Shown here: piece by piece, positions 33,370 to 42,374 of the stretch
Layout of the letters: each line of letters opens with the position of its first letter
Numbering within the stretch: the first letter of the stretch is position 1
The notes under the pieces: generated by a model
Databases searched by the model: none
Told to the model about the DNA's origin: nothing
The model's input: only the letters and a program-made list of their open reading frames with translations
Program-made: the position numbers and the translations under genes
From: CAYRTD01 sp964528675
Lineage (GTDB): Bacteria; Bacteroidota; Bacteroidia; Bacteroidales; GCA-2748055
Assembly: GCA_964528675.1 (NCBI GenBank)
Contig: CAZGTU010000011.1
Span: 1 to 64,000 of the forward strand
Length of the DNA stretch: 64,000 nt
Direction of reading: 5' to 3'

Positions 33370-35526
33370 TCACTCAACAATGTTCATTTCTTCCACGAGA
33401 TGGGTGGCACCGGCATACTTGTCGATGATAAAAAGTACGTAACGGATATCTACGTTGATGCATTTTTGAAGGTCATCTTCGAAAGCAACATCTCCACTCA
33501 TCGCCTCCCAGTTTCCGTCGAACGCTACTCCAATAAGTTCTCCATTTGCATTTATTACAGGACTCCCGGAATTTCCCCCGGTAATATCGTTATTGCTTGT
33601 AAAGCAGACATTCATAACATCGTTTTCACCATATCTTCCATAATCTTTTGTCCTGTATAATTCTTTGAGCTTTTCACTTACAATAAACTCTTCATTCTCC
33701 GGATCTTCTTTTTCCATTACACCCTCCAGGGTTGTGTAATGGGAATATCTTACAGCATCGCGGGGATAATAATCACCTACGGTGCCATAAGTCAACCTTA
33801 AGGTGGAGTTTGCATCCGGATAAAAAGTTCTGTCTTCCTGCATTTCCATCAGCCCGGCCATCCATAGCCGGCTGCCTTCTTCGATCATTTCATCGTATTT
33901 TGCAGACATGGCATTTAAGCCCATATATTTTTCAAAAAATGATATTGCCATTTGCACTCCCGGGTCCTTTTCAAGTGTTTTTAAATCAGGATCCTCGAGA
34001 AACTCCATGACCTCACTTTCATGAGGAAGCATAGATTTTTTGAAGTACTTTTTGATGTATTTTTCGGTGTTTCCCCTGTATTTATCACGGATCTCAATCA
34101 ATACATCCGGTTGAAATTCCGGCTTAACATCTTCAAGCATCAGATCAAGCATGGCTTTGCTGATTTTTTTATCCGTAGGAGGATTATATTCCTTGTAAAA
34201 CTCCGTTGCATTATTCCTTATATAGCTTGAAACCATTTGCACTCTCTCCATATCGGGTTCTTCAGCACTTAATTCCATGTAAAGGAACCGGAACATATTT
34301 CCTAATTGTACGGTTTCCATTCCGGAAAACATGCATTCCATAAGATATTGACTGGAATGATTAAGATCCTTTCTTTCTTTTATGCCGGTTTCAATAAGTG
34401 AAAGAGCATTTTCATATTTCTCATGTCTTTGTTCATCTTCACCAACCCACTCTCTGAACCGGTCTTCAAGTTCTTCTTTCCTGTCAATAACATTCAGCTT
34501 TCTTAATCCTTCCGATTGACCGATGGAATATTTCCAGTAATTGGATGAACGGGAATATTTAGAGGAGTACATGATATCAATTCGTTCACTTTTCTTCATA
34601 TCCTCCATCATGAGTTTCTGCTTAACACCTCTTATTTTAATCCTGTTGGGATGGGTAATATTCAGTAATTCCTCCACCTGCCATGAGGTCATGTATCGAT
34701 CGGTGGAACCCGGGAATCCCATAACCATTGTGAAATCATTCTTTTTGTAACCTTTCAGGGAAACAGGAAGAAAATGTCTGGGCTTCAGAGGAATATTATC
34801 AGGAGAATAATCGGCAGGTTTTCCATCAGGTCCGGAATAAACTCTGAAAAGAGCGAAGTCACCGGTATGACGGGGCCACATCCAGTTATCGGTGTCATGT
34901 CCAAATTTTCCAATTGATTCCGGTGGGGCTCCCACAAGCCTGACATCTCTGAATGTTTCATTCACAAATAGAATGTACTGGTTCCCGTTGTAAAAACTTC
35001 TGACATAGGCGTCATAATGAGTGCCTTCAGTTGCTTCCGAAATAATATCCCTTGTCAGGCTCTCCAGTTTTTCCGATCTGGCATCGCCTGTTAAATCTGC
35101 ACTTAATTCTGGCAAAATCTTGTCGGAAACATCTTCTATCCTGACCACGAAAGTTATGGTTTTTCCCTGATTTGGAAGTTCCTCCTCTTTCGTCATCGCC
35201 CAGAAGCCATTTTTGAGGTAGTTATTTTCCACGCTACTGTGATTTTGTATTTCATCATATCCGCAATGATGATTGGTAAGCAGGAGTCCTTCGGCAGAGA
35301 TAAGTTCTGCCGTGCAGGATCCCCCGTCAAGAACACCTATGGCATCTTTCAGGCTTGTATTATTGATGCTATAGATCTGTTCTGCGGTGAGCTCAAGGCC
35401 CATCTCTTTCATCTTGTCCATGTTCTTCTCCTGGAGAAGATGGAGAAGCCACATCCCCTCATCGGCCTTTAATAAGAAGTTTGCTGAGATAACCAGTAAA
35501 ATAAGAAACGAAAAAATCTTTTTCAT
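33370..35526 (-). CDS. S46 family dipeptidyl-peptidase, DPP7-like
   Basis: A 718-residue secreted serine exopeptidase that removes dipeptides from the N-terminus of peptides in the periplasm. It has a signal peptide (about 1-21), then the mature start DEGMWLL. The catalytic His86 is in LLTNHHCGYD, an Asp is in the DNWMWPRHTGDF region and Ser653 is in GGNSGSPV. The residue 18 positions after the Ser sets P1 specificity: an Arg there gives DPP11 (acidic P1), a Gly gives DPP7. Here it is Gly671 (AFDGNWEAM), so a DPP7-like preference for hydrophobic P1 is inferred. The ATG at 35526 is chosen, because upstream codons run through the intergenic repeat. Confidence 0.93.
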   Translation of the reverse strand: MKKIFSFLILLVISANFLLKADEGMWLLHLLQEKNMDKMKEMGLELTAEQIYSINNTSLKDAIGVLDGGSCTAELISAEGLLLTNHHCGYDEIQNHSSVENNYLKNGFWAMTKEEELPNQGKTITFVVRIEDVSDKILPELSADLTGDARSEKLESLTRDIISEATEGTHYDAYVRSFYNGNQYILFVNETFRDVRLVGAPPESIGKFGHDTDNWMWPRHTGDFALFRVYSGPDGKPADYSPDNIPLKPRHFLPVSLKGYKKNDFTMVMGFPGSTDRYMTSWQVEELLNITHPNRIKIRGVKQKLMMEDMKKSERIDIMYSSKYSRSSNYWKYSIGQSEGLRKLNVIDRKEELEDRFREWVGEDEQRHEKYENALSLIETGIKERKDLNHSSQYLMECMFSGMETVQLGNMFRFLYMELSAEEPDMERVQMVSSYIRNNATEFYKEYNPPTDKKISKAMLDLMLEDVKPEFQPDVLIEIRDKYRGNTEKYIKKYFKKSMLPHESEVMEFLEDPDLKTLEKDPGVQMAISFFEKYMGLNAMSAKYDEMIEEGSRLWMAGLMEMQEDRTFYPDANSTLRLTYGTVGDYYPRDAVRYSHYTTLEGVMEKEDPENEEFIVSEKLKELYRTKDYGRYGENDVMNVCFTSNNDITGGNSGSPVINANGELIGVAFDGNWEAMSGDVAFEDDLQKCINVDIRYVLFIIDKYAGATHLVEEMNIVE

Positions 35527-36003
35527 ACGATAAGCTTTATGTTTAAGTAATTGAATGCTGAGCCCTCTCCGAAAGGTATTTTCTCCCCTAAATCTCCGAC
35601 CTGGCGGAGACTTTTGTAAGTTGCTTACTATTAGCAACTCCCCCTTTGTATCTTCGCTAGTGTCTCCGCAGAACTTGTGCCTCCGCTAGAGCTTCAGCGA
35701 CACGCGGTCTACGCTCGCCGAAAGCTGCGGCGACACGCGGAAGGGGATGGGAGCATTAATGGAAATTATTCAAATAAACACTTTTCGAAAGTGACTCAAT
35801 GCTGCAAAGATATAAGAATTTAGCAATCCTTTATGAAAACTTTTTCTGCTTAATAAACTAAATATGGGTATGTTAAATTGCTACAAGGTGAATAAAAACA
35901 AGAAAAATGTTAATAATTTTGGCAGTTTTTAATTAATACTTTTTCATACAGCTAATTATTTTCGAACTGAAGTTTTGAATAAAATTGATTTGAACGGAAT
36001 ATT
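35527..36003. other. Intergenic region with GC-rich repeated words and hairpins
   Basis: No gene seen. Two 18 bp near-identical words (AGCTTCAGCGACACGCGG at 35690-35707 and AGCTGCGGCGACACGCGG at 35723-35740) lie in a GC-rich patch (35650-35750) that stands out from the AT-rich surroundings. Small hairpins are at 35589-35606 (TCTCCG/CGGAGA) and 35619-35637 (GTTGCT/AGCAAC). The remainder (35760-36003) is AT-rich and should hold the promoters of the two divergent genes. Confidence 0.6.
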
Positions 36004-36351
36004 ATGATCAAGAAGAGAAAGGAAAACGGAGAACTGATAGTATCTCTCTACGAGGTAAAGAAATTAAACACTATCTTTTCTGAAAGGGTAGGAGAAGAAT
36101 TGAAAGAAATATTGAAAGAAAAAGAAACGAAGTTAATATTTGACCTATCGGGGATAAAGTTTATTGATAGTCAGGGATTTTCCATGCTAAAGTCCATCCA
36201 TGAACTTGCAAATTCAAATTTCTCTCAATTTATTTTATGTAACATCTCTCCTGAGGTTCAGGAATTGCTGCAACTTCTCAATTTGCAGGATTATTTTACA
36301 ACCTGCAAACGGGAAGTGAAAACCGAGAAGATTATGATTGAGGTTGAATGA
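36004..36351 (+). CDS. STAS-domain protein (anti-sigma factor antagonist-like)
   Basis: A 115-residue STAS-domain protein. The segment KLIFDLSGIKFIDSQGFSMLKSIHEL has the conserved DSxGF motif with Ser near 57, the site phosphorylated in SpoIIAA-like proteins. In partner-switching systems such a protein binds a kinase or anti-sigma factor depending on its phosphorylation. A SiaB-like kinase lies 3.3 kb to the left. The stop codon TGA directly abuts the stop of the convergent gene, forming TGATCA. Confidence 0.88.
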   Translation: MIKKRKENGELIVSLYEVKKLNTIFSERVGEELKEILKEKETKLIFDLSGIKFIDSQGFSMLKSIHELANSNFSQFILCNISPEVQELLQLLNLQDYFTTCKREVKTEKIMIEVE

Positions 36352-38763
36352 TCATTGGATTCTGAAGGATGAACTGCCGGTCCCGGCAGTTCCACTTTTA
36401 TCCATGCCTTCAACTATGATGGAATAATCACCTTCAAGATCTGATGTGTAAAACTCTATGCTTGATTTGCCATCCGGACCTGTATCAAGATAAGGTTCCC
36501 AGAGAAGAGTCGTTCTGTCATCTTCAAACATTTCATCCCTGTTTTCGACTTCATATTTGGGGGAATAAAATTCTTTGGGTGTATAATACCCCAGTATTTT
36601 AAAATCCAAAACTCCCTTGAGCATAAATTTACCCCTTTTGGTGAATATGATAATGACACCATTTGCACCCCTTGAACCATAGATAGCAGCATCAGGGCCT
36701 TTCAGTATTTCTATCCTGTCAATATCATAAGGATTCATATTCAGAGCATGATCTTTGTCTACAGGAACACCATCGACTATAAATAATGGATCAGTTCCAC
36801 CATAAAAACTGTTAATTCCTCTGATCGTAATATTATTGCCATTTACCACAACACCAGGTACCCTTCCCTGGATGATCTGCGCAACATTGGAATAATTTTG
36901 CATGGATTCATCTACCTCAATAACATCGTTAGGTTCCTGGTGTATTCGATGATACCTGTTGTTTTCTTCGTAAAAAGGATCATTTTCTTTCTCAATTTCT
37001 TCCGGATCTTTTACTGTGACCCATCGGCCTTTTTCTCCCGGCTTTCGCAGGTACTGATCCGTGATATAGTGCATGTCCTCAATGTGCTGTGGATCTTCTT
37101 GATCCAGCACAATTACAAGATTTTTCTTTCCGCTCTTTCTGACAGCTTCCAGCTTAACCCCTATGGTGTCGGCATAACCCAGGTTTTTAAAGCTGAAATG
37201 TCCCTTTGGTCCGGAGCGAGTGGTGAAAACATCATTAAATTGATTCAAAATGGTCAATGTTACCCTGATATCACTAAGGGGAAGCCCAAAAAACTCCCTG
37301 GTGATCTTTCCGTTAATCTCAATACCTTCTTCAACATGATAATCAACCGGTATTCTTTTGTTCATTTGAACACGGCTCCATTCAAATCTTCTCCAACCCT
37401 GGGTCAGTAAAAGATTATCAAGATGAATGGCTTTTAATTCATTGTAATTGTTGAAATAATAATCAGGATTCTCAATATGGCCATTCAAGTCGGAGGACAA
37501 AAGCATTTCGCTCAGAATAGTGTTGTTTCGGGTTATTCTTGAGTTTTTCACTATGGCCAGACTAAAACTTCCCTCAACAGGGTCTCCTACCTCATCACTG
37601 ACGATTATTGTCGATTTCATCTTTTCTCTTTTACCTGCAACCGATGCATTGTTCAGAATATCAATATTTAATACCGGTTTATTATAGATGAAAACGAGCC
37701 TCTCACTCACCGGATTTGCAGCGCTGTTGAAAAGTGTGAAATGGGCTATGCCGTTGGGAAATTGATCTTTCGAAACAGAGACCCTTGTTTTATTAATCAG
37801 GTCAAGTTCGGAAGTGAATCTGGCATTTCCGCGGGTATGAGCAATTAGATGATAATTTGTATTTGGCGGATAATTTCCCGGTTCCAGATTTGAATTCAAT
37901 TGAATTTTAATGCTGTCGCCCAACATGTGATCAATATGCAGATTTACTCCCATATCAATGGCTTTGGGAAGACCGAATTTCTGGTCTTTACCATTTGGAA
38001 AAACTGCATTGACAAAATATTTCTCGCCTGGATCCGGGGTGAATCTAAAGGTCCCCATACCCAGGTGCTCACTTTGAATGTTCAAAATAACATTTCCTTT
38101 TTTATCGACAAGATTTCCCTGGAAGTCCACTCCCATCCCAAGGCCATTTAAAGCCTTATATCCCACGATATTCTCGACTCCTGAAAGCAAACTTCCTCCT
38201 TCCGGATGGAAAGTTATGTCAAATCGATCTTCTTTACGGGAAGTCTGGCGGTAAGATTTTTTAATACTTCTTACTTCATTTTTGGTGGCATATGTGGTAA
38301 AATACGGATTCCGGACATAGATATCTTTGGAAAACAGAAAATCATTTCCTGCATTTTTCATCCAGTTGGTATAAGCTCTGAGTTTATAACGGCCTTCAGG
38401 TACTGTATCCTGAAGAGAAAAATCTCCTCGCGCTGTACCATTTGAAAGGCGCAAAAGCCGGTTTTGAACAACTTTTCCGGAGGGATTGATGAGATCAACA
38501 TAAAGATTGGTGCTCATGTTATCTGGCTGATGGCTTGTTGCGTCCACAACATAAGCTTTATACCAGATTCGTTCATCTACATTGTAAAAACTTTTGTCGG
38601 TATGCAGATAGGCTTTTTGCTGAGGATACCATTCATAATAATTTTGAAGCTTATTCAAAAGACTCCGCAATAAGTTACTTTCCGGATCTGTATCTGCTCT
38701 GAATGAAGTAAGCAGAAAAGCCGGAAAAAGTATCAACAAAATATGTAAAATTCTTTTATTCAT
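36352..38763 (-). CDS. Secreted macroglobulin-like protein with TonB receptor plug domain
   Basis: An 803-residue exported protein. After a signal peptide (about 1-20) comes an MG2-type beta-sandwich region typical of alpha-2-macroglobulins (QQKAYLHTDKSFYNVDERIWYKAYV), several Ig-like domains, a carboxypeptidase-regulatory-like domain near 480-530 and a TonB receptor plug (about 608-700, with GRVPGVVV, DPLFIVDGVPV, IDRIEILKGPDAAIYGSRGANG). No 22-strand barrel follows; instead a last beta domain ends the protein. Such plug-without-barrel proteins are common in Bacteroidota and their role is not known. The ATG at 38763 is chosen because it starts directly with the signal peptide. Confidence 0.85.
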   Translation of the reverse strand: MNKRILHILLILFPAFLLTSFRADTDPESNLLRSLLNKLQNYYEWYPQQKAYLHTDKSFYNVDERIWYKAYVVDATSHQPDNMSTNLYVDLINPSGKVVQNRLLRLSNGTARGDFSLQDTVPEGRYKLRAYTNWMKNAGNDFLFSKDIYVRNPYFTTYATKNEVRSIKKSYRQTSRKEDRFDITFHPEGGSLLSGVENIVGYKALNGLGMGVDFQGNLVDKKGNVILNIQSEHLGMGTFRFTPDPGEKYFVNAVFPNGKDQKFGLPKAIDMGVNLHIDHMLGDSIKIQLNSNLEPGNYPPNTNYHLIAHTRGNARFTSELDLINKTRVSVSKDQFPNGIAHFTLFNSAANPVSERLVFIYNKPVLNIDILNNASVAGKREKMKSTIIVSDEVGDPVEGSFSLAIVKNSRITRNNTILSEMLLSSDLNGHIENPDYYFNNYNELKAIHLDNLLLTQGWRRFEWSRVQMNKRIPVDYHVEEGIEINGKITREFFGLPLSDIRVTLTILNQFNDVFTTRSGPKGHFSFKNLGYADTIGVKLEAVRKSGKKNLVIVLDQEDPQHIEDMHYITDQYLRKPGEKGRWVTVKDPEEIEKENDPFYEENNRYHRIHQEPNDVIEVDESMQNYSNVAQIIQGRVPGVVVNGNNITIRGINSFYGGTDPLFIVDGVPVDKDHALNMNPYDIDRIEILKGPDAAIYGSRGANGVIIIFTKRGKFMLKGVLDFKILGYYTPKEFYSPKYEVENRDEMFEDDRTTLLWEPYLDTGPDGKSSIEFYTSDLEGDYSIIVEGMDKSGTAGTGSSSFRIQ

Positions 38764-38933
38764 ATGTTTAATTATCATACCTAATAACGCACAAAAACCG
38801 TTCCGGGATCAGGGCGTAAATATATGATCTACAGAGCCCTTTTATTATTGTAATAAACAAGTGAAAAGGATATGAAGTTCATTCTGTTGGATATTATTTC
38901 TGTAAATGAAAAGAGAAGCTAAAATATTAATAA

Positions 38934-40250
38934 TCAACCTCCTATCAAAGTAGCAGAAGTACAGTCCTTAATCTTTACCTTCACATAATCGCCTGGAAGA
39001 TGATGTTGTTTCGGAAAAACAACAACTTTATTCTGGGAGGTACGGCCAAAAAGTTGCTTTTCTGATTTTTTGGATGTTCCCTCAGCAAGAACTTCAAACT
39101 CTTTTCCGATATCATTTTTTTTGCTAAGGAGTGAAAGTTCGCTCTGAAGGCTGATGATCTCGTTCAATCTTCTGGTCTTGGTTTCTTCAGGAATATCATC
39201 CTTGAATTTTTTTTCAGCCAATGTTCCCGGTCTTTCAGAGTACTTGAACATATAGGCAAAATCATAAGCGGTTTTTTCCATGAGACCGAGCGTGAGCTGA
39301 TGATCTTCTTCTGTTTCCCCTGGAAAACCAGCAATGATATCGGTGGAGACAGAAGCTTCCGGCAGAATATTTCTAATGGCTTCAATTCTTTCCAGATAAT
39401 CTTCCCTTGTGTATTTGCGGTTCATCCTTTTGAGTACGGAACTGCTTCCGGATTGTACCGGCAGATGAATGTGTTTGCAAATCCTATGATGATCTGCAAT
39501 AACCTTAAGCAGATCATCCGACATGTCCTTTGGATGAGAAGTGGCAAAACGGATTCTTAAGTCAGGATAATTAAGGGCAATTTTCTCCATCAAGCCCGGG
39601 AAATTCAGTTCCCTGTTGAGATTTGTCAGGAATTTATATGAATTGACATTTTGTCCGAGAAGGGTGATCTCTTTGTAGTTCTTCTCGACAAGTTCACTGA
39701 TTTCACTCATTATGGTTTCCGGATCTCGGCTTCTTTCTCTACCCCTGGTATAAGGAACCACGCAATATGAACAATAGTTATTACACCCACGCATAATCGA
39801 AATGAAAGCACTTACATTATTTTCGCCGAGACGAACAGGTTTAATTTCTGCATAGGTTTCTTCAAGAGAAAGCTGTGTATTTATCCCAGGCTCATTTTTT
39901 GAAGCAATGGAGATCAACCGGGGAAGATCCCGATATGAATCCGGACCGGCGATCAGGTTTACTTCAGGAAGTTCATGAAGAATCTCTTCTTTCATTCTTT
40001 CAGCCATACAGCCAATTACTCCGATTATTTTCCGACCGTTGGATTTATTTATACTTCCAAGTGCTTTAATTCTTGATTTGACCTTTACTTCAGCATTGTC
40101 CCTGATAGAGCAGGTGTTTACGAGTATAAGATCAGCTTCAGAAGGAATGGATGTTAGGCTGTAATTTTGTTTCTGCAGGATAGCAGAAACCACCTCGCTG
40201 TCTGCTACGTTCATCTGACATCCGTAAGTTTCTATATATACTTTTGGCAT
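38934..40250 (-). CDS. miaB: tRNA-2-methylthio-N6-dimethylallyladenosine synthase MiaB
   Basis: A 438-residue methylthiotransferase that adds the ms2 group to i6A37 of tRNAs. The N-terminal UPF0004 domain binds the second cluster (Cys11 in YIETYGCQMN, with further Cys in LVNTCSIRDNA and VIGCMAE). The radical SAM cysteines are in GCNNYCSYCVVPYTRGRERS. A TRAM domain closes the protein (about 375-435). It is full length. A leftward single gene, with about 200 nt of AT-rich sequence shared with the divergent yebC promoter. Confidence 0.96.
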   Translation of the reverse strand: MPKVYIETYGCQMNVADSEVVSAILQKQNYSLTSIPSEADLILVNTCSIRDNAEVKVKSRIKALGSINKSNGRKIIGVIGCMAERMKEEILHELPEVNLIAGPDSYRDLPRLISIASKNEPGINTQLSLEETYAEIKPVRLGENNVSAFISIMRGCNNYCSYCVVPYTRGRERSRDPETIMSEISELVEKNYKEITLLGQNVNSYKFLTNLNRELNFPGLMEKIALNYPDLRIRFATSHPKDMSDDLLKVIADHHRICKHIHLPVQSGSSSVLKRMNRKYTREDYLERIEAIRNILPEASVSTDIIAGFPGETEEDHQLTLGLMEKTAYDFAYMFKYSERPGTLAEKKFKDDIPEETKTRRLNEIISLQSELSLLSKKNDIGKEFEVLAEGTSKKSEKQLFGRTSQNKVVVFPKQHHLPGDYVKVKIKDCTSATLIGG

Positions 40251-40414
40251 TATTTTTCTCTTTGATATTGTTAATCTTAATCAGTCGATTTCTGGCTGGC
40301 AAAGATACCAAATCCACGGTTTATTTTAAACTCCTTAACATTTCAGATATTGCCCGTGTTCTTATTGCCTGACAGAATCTTGTAATAACGGTATTTTAAT
40401 TCGGTTTGATTTTA

Positions 40415-40422
40415 TATTTTTG
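40415..40422 (+). promoter_or_regulatory. Bacteroidota -7 box before yebC
   Basis: TATTTTTG fits TAnnTTTG and lies 33 nt before the yebC ATG. A TTTG at 40405-40408 is too close to be its -33 element. Confidence 0.35.
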
Positions 40423-40455
40423 TATGATTAACAGAAAATTTAAAAAAATAAATAT

Positions 40456-41199
40456 ATGTCAGGTCACAGTAAATGGTCCACCATCAAAAGGAAAAAGGGC
40501 GCTGCCGATGCTAAGAAAGGAAAAGTATTCAGCCGGATTGTAAAGGAAATCAATATTGCAGTGAAAGAAGGCGGTCCGGATCCTGAAGCCAACCCCCGTT
40601 TACGCCTGGCCATTAATAATGCTAAAGGGGTAAACATGCCCAAGGACAATGTTGAACGGGCTATAAACAAAGCCGAAAGTGAAGGTGATAATCTTCAGGA
40701 AGTGACTTTTGAGGGCTATCTGCCTCATGGAGTGGCTGTGTTTATCGAATGTTTAACCGACAATAATAACCGCACCGTATCCAGTATCCGTTCAATCTTT
40801 AATAAGAGGGGAGGAAACCTTGGTACCAACGGATCATTGAGCTTTCTTTTCGACAGAAAGGGCGTTATTACCGTTCCCAAAGGTGATCTGGATCCTGAAG
40901 AATTTCAACTGGAGATCATTGATGCCGGTGTCGAAGATTTTCAGATAGAAGATGATGTCTTCGTAATTACCACTGCCATGGAAGATTTTGCCAGTGTTCA
41001 GAAGGCAATTGAAGAGCAGGGTGTGGAAGCAGAAAATGCTGAATTAAGAAGGATTCCTAACGACACCAAAGAGCTGGAAACTTCGGAAGCCGTTAAGATC
41101 CTCAAGATTATTGAAGAATTTGAAGAGGATGATGATGTGCAAAATGTTTTTCATAATCTTGAGGTAACGGATGATGTTGCTGAGGCGATGGAGGAGTGA
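40456..41199 (+). CDS. yebC: YebC/PmpR-family protein
   Basis: A 247-residue protein of the YebC/TACO1 family. The N-terminus MSGHSKWSTIKRKKGAADAKKGKVFSR is diagnostic. Members act as transcription regulators or, as shown more recently for some, relieve ribosome stalling. The three-domain layout with VTFEGYLPHGVAVFIECLTDN is complete. The stop codon TGA (41197-41199) is the end of the first unit of a GGAGTGA heptamer repeat that runs on into the intergenic region. Confidence 0.95.
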   Translation: MSGHSKWSTIKRKKGAADAKKGKVFSRIVKEINIAVKEGGPDPEANPRLRLAINNAKGVNMPKDNVERAINKAESEGDNLQEVTFEGYLPHGVAVFIECLTDNNNRTVSSIRSIFNKRGGNLGTNGSLSFLFDRKGVITVPKGDLDPEEFQLEIIDAGVEDFQIEDDVFVITTAMEDFASVQKAIEEQGVEAENAELRRIPNDTKELETSEAVKILKIIEEFEEDDDVQNVFHNLEVTDDVAEAMEE

Positions 41200-41616
41200 G
41201 GAGTGAGGAGTGAGGAGGCAGTAGGCAGTAAGCAGGAGGCAGGAGGTAGTCCCTCAGCGGCCCGCTTGCCATTTGGCGGATCAGCGTTTCGGTCACCGGT
41301 TCCGCCTGGGCGGATCTGGCGATGGCTCGCAGGCAGATAATCAGTTTGATCTATTGGACATTCATATGGAAATGGGAGAGCTAAATCATTTTTTTCTGCC
41401 CTGTGGAACCGCCGCTCACCAACCTCCGCTCGGCAATCATACTTCGACTAACGCTCAGTAACCAATCGCTCCTTGAAATAGGGATTCATTGAACTTTCAG
41501 CCTCCTGCCTCCCGCCTCCTGCCTCCTGCTTCCTGCCTCCTGCCTCCTGCCTCCTGCCTCCTGCCTCCTGCTTACTGCCTCCTGCTTACTGCCTCCTGCC
41601 TCCCGCCTCCCATTTA
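41193..41616. repeat. Heptamer and octamer repeats with inverted flanks, mosaic core
   Basis: At the left is GGAGTGA x3 (41193-41213), then G-rich words GGAGGCAGTAGGCAG (41214-41246). At the right, 41500-41610 is an octamer array of CTGCCTCC type, about 14 units with variants CTTACTGC and CCCGCCTC. The right array is C-rich and the left words are G-rich on the same strand, so they can pair across about 250 nt. The core (41247-41499) is GC-rich and contains words shared with 19960-20110 in inverted form (AGCGTTAGTCGAAG and AGGGATTCATTGAA). No gene. Confidence 0.85.
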
Positions 41617-42306
41617 CTAACTGCTCCGCCCCTCCTGGTTTACACCAGAAAACAGCAACCTTACCCCGATCACCATAAATGTTATGCTTCCGGCTACAAG
41701 ACCAATGTCGGCAAGTATGCTCTCAGGCACTATGCTCGTGAAAACAGGAACGATAATTCCTGTAATGGTACTGACAAATGCTGTGAACATGGAGAGCCTG
41801 CGTGTTCGGAAAGTAAACATTCCCAGGCTCAGGAAGCCTAATCCCAGGAGAGTATAGGCTGCAATAATGTATATTTCTTTTTCCCTTGAAAGGGTATAAA
41901 TGCTTATTCTTATAATCTCATTATTAATAAGTTCCAACTGGTCAAAATGCTGGAGAATATCAATAACGCTTATCGCCTTAATTCCTGCCACACAAATCAT
42001 TGCTGCCGAGAGAATGAGGAAAAATCCGGTAAGCCAGGAAAAAAGCCTGTGAAAAGGATTCATTATGGCAATAAAAGTAGAGGCGGATATCGTTACTACA
42101 AGGGCAGTTACAACCCAGATGATGGCATTCAGACGAAGGATGGAAATATTATCCAGAAGGTATTCCAGATCTTCATTGAGACTTGAGAACAATGTGATGT
42201 ATTCAAATCGGGTCAGGATGGTGAAGATGAGCATAATTCCCGATGAAAGAGCAAATATTCCTGTTATAAGCTCGGTGTTTCTGCTTATTATGCGAGGGCT
42301 TGTCAT
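41617..42306 (-). CDS. Multi-pass membrane protein (DUF4386-like?)
   Basis: A 229-residue integral membrane protein with about six transmembrane helices (near 12-32, 60-80, 88-110, 145-163, 170-190, 198-218). The spacing and the hydrophilic loop after the first helix recall DUF4386 proteins, but I do not claim the family. No catalytic motif is visible. Its 3' end abuts the octamer repeat array. It is divergent from the SPOR-like gene. Confidence 0.7.
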   Translation of the reverse strand: MTSPRIISRNTELITGIFALSSGIMLIFTILTRFEYITLFSSLNEDLEYLLDNISILRLNAIIWVVTALVVTISASTFIAIMNPFHRLFSWLTGFFLILSAAMICVAGIKAISVIDILQHFDQLELINNEIIRISIYTLSREKEIYIIAAYTLLGLGFLSLGMFTFRTRRLSMFTAFVSTITGIIVPVFTSIVPESILADIGLVAGSITFMVIGVRLLFSGVNQEGRSS

Positions 42307-42374
42307 GGCTGCAAATTAATAATTTTTTATAAAACTCTGTGATATAATTAAAAATGATTAATTTTGAAACGCAA

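Noticed and set aside
35650..35750. GC-rich patch as a structural RNA or tRNA relic
   Set aside because: No cloverleaf, no T-loop motif and no conserved RNA signature; it is better described as repeated words.
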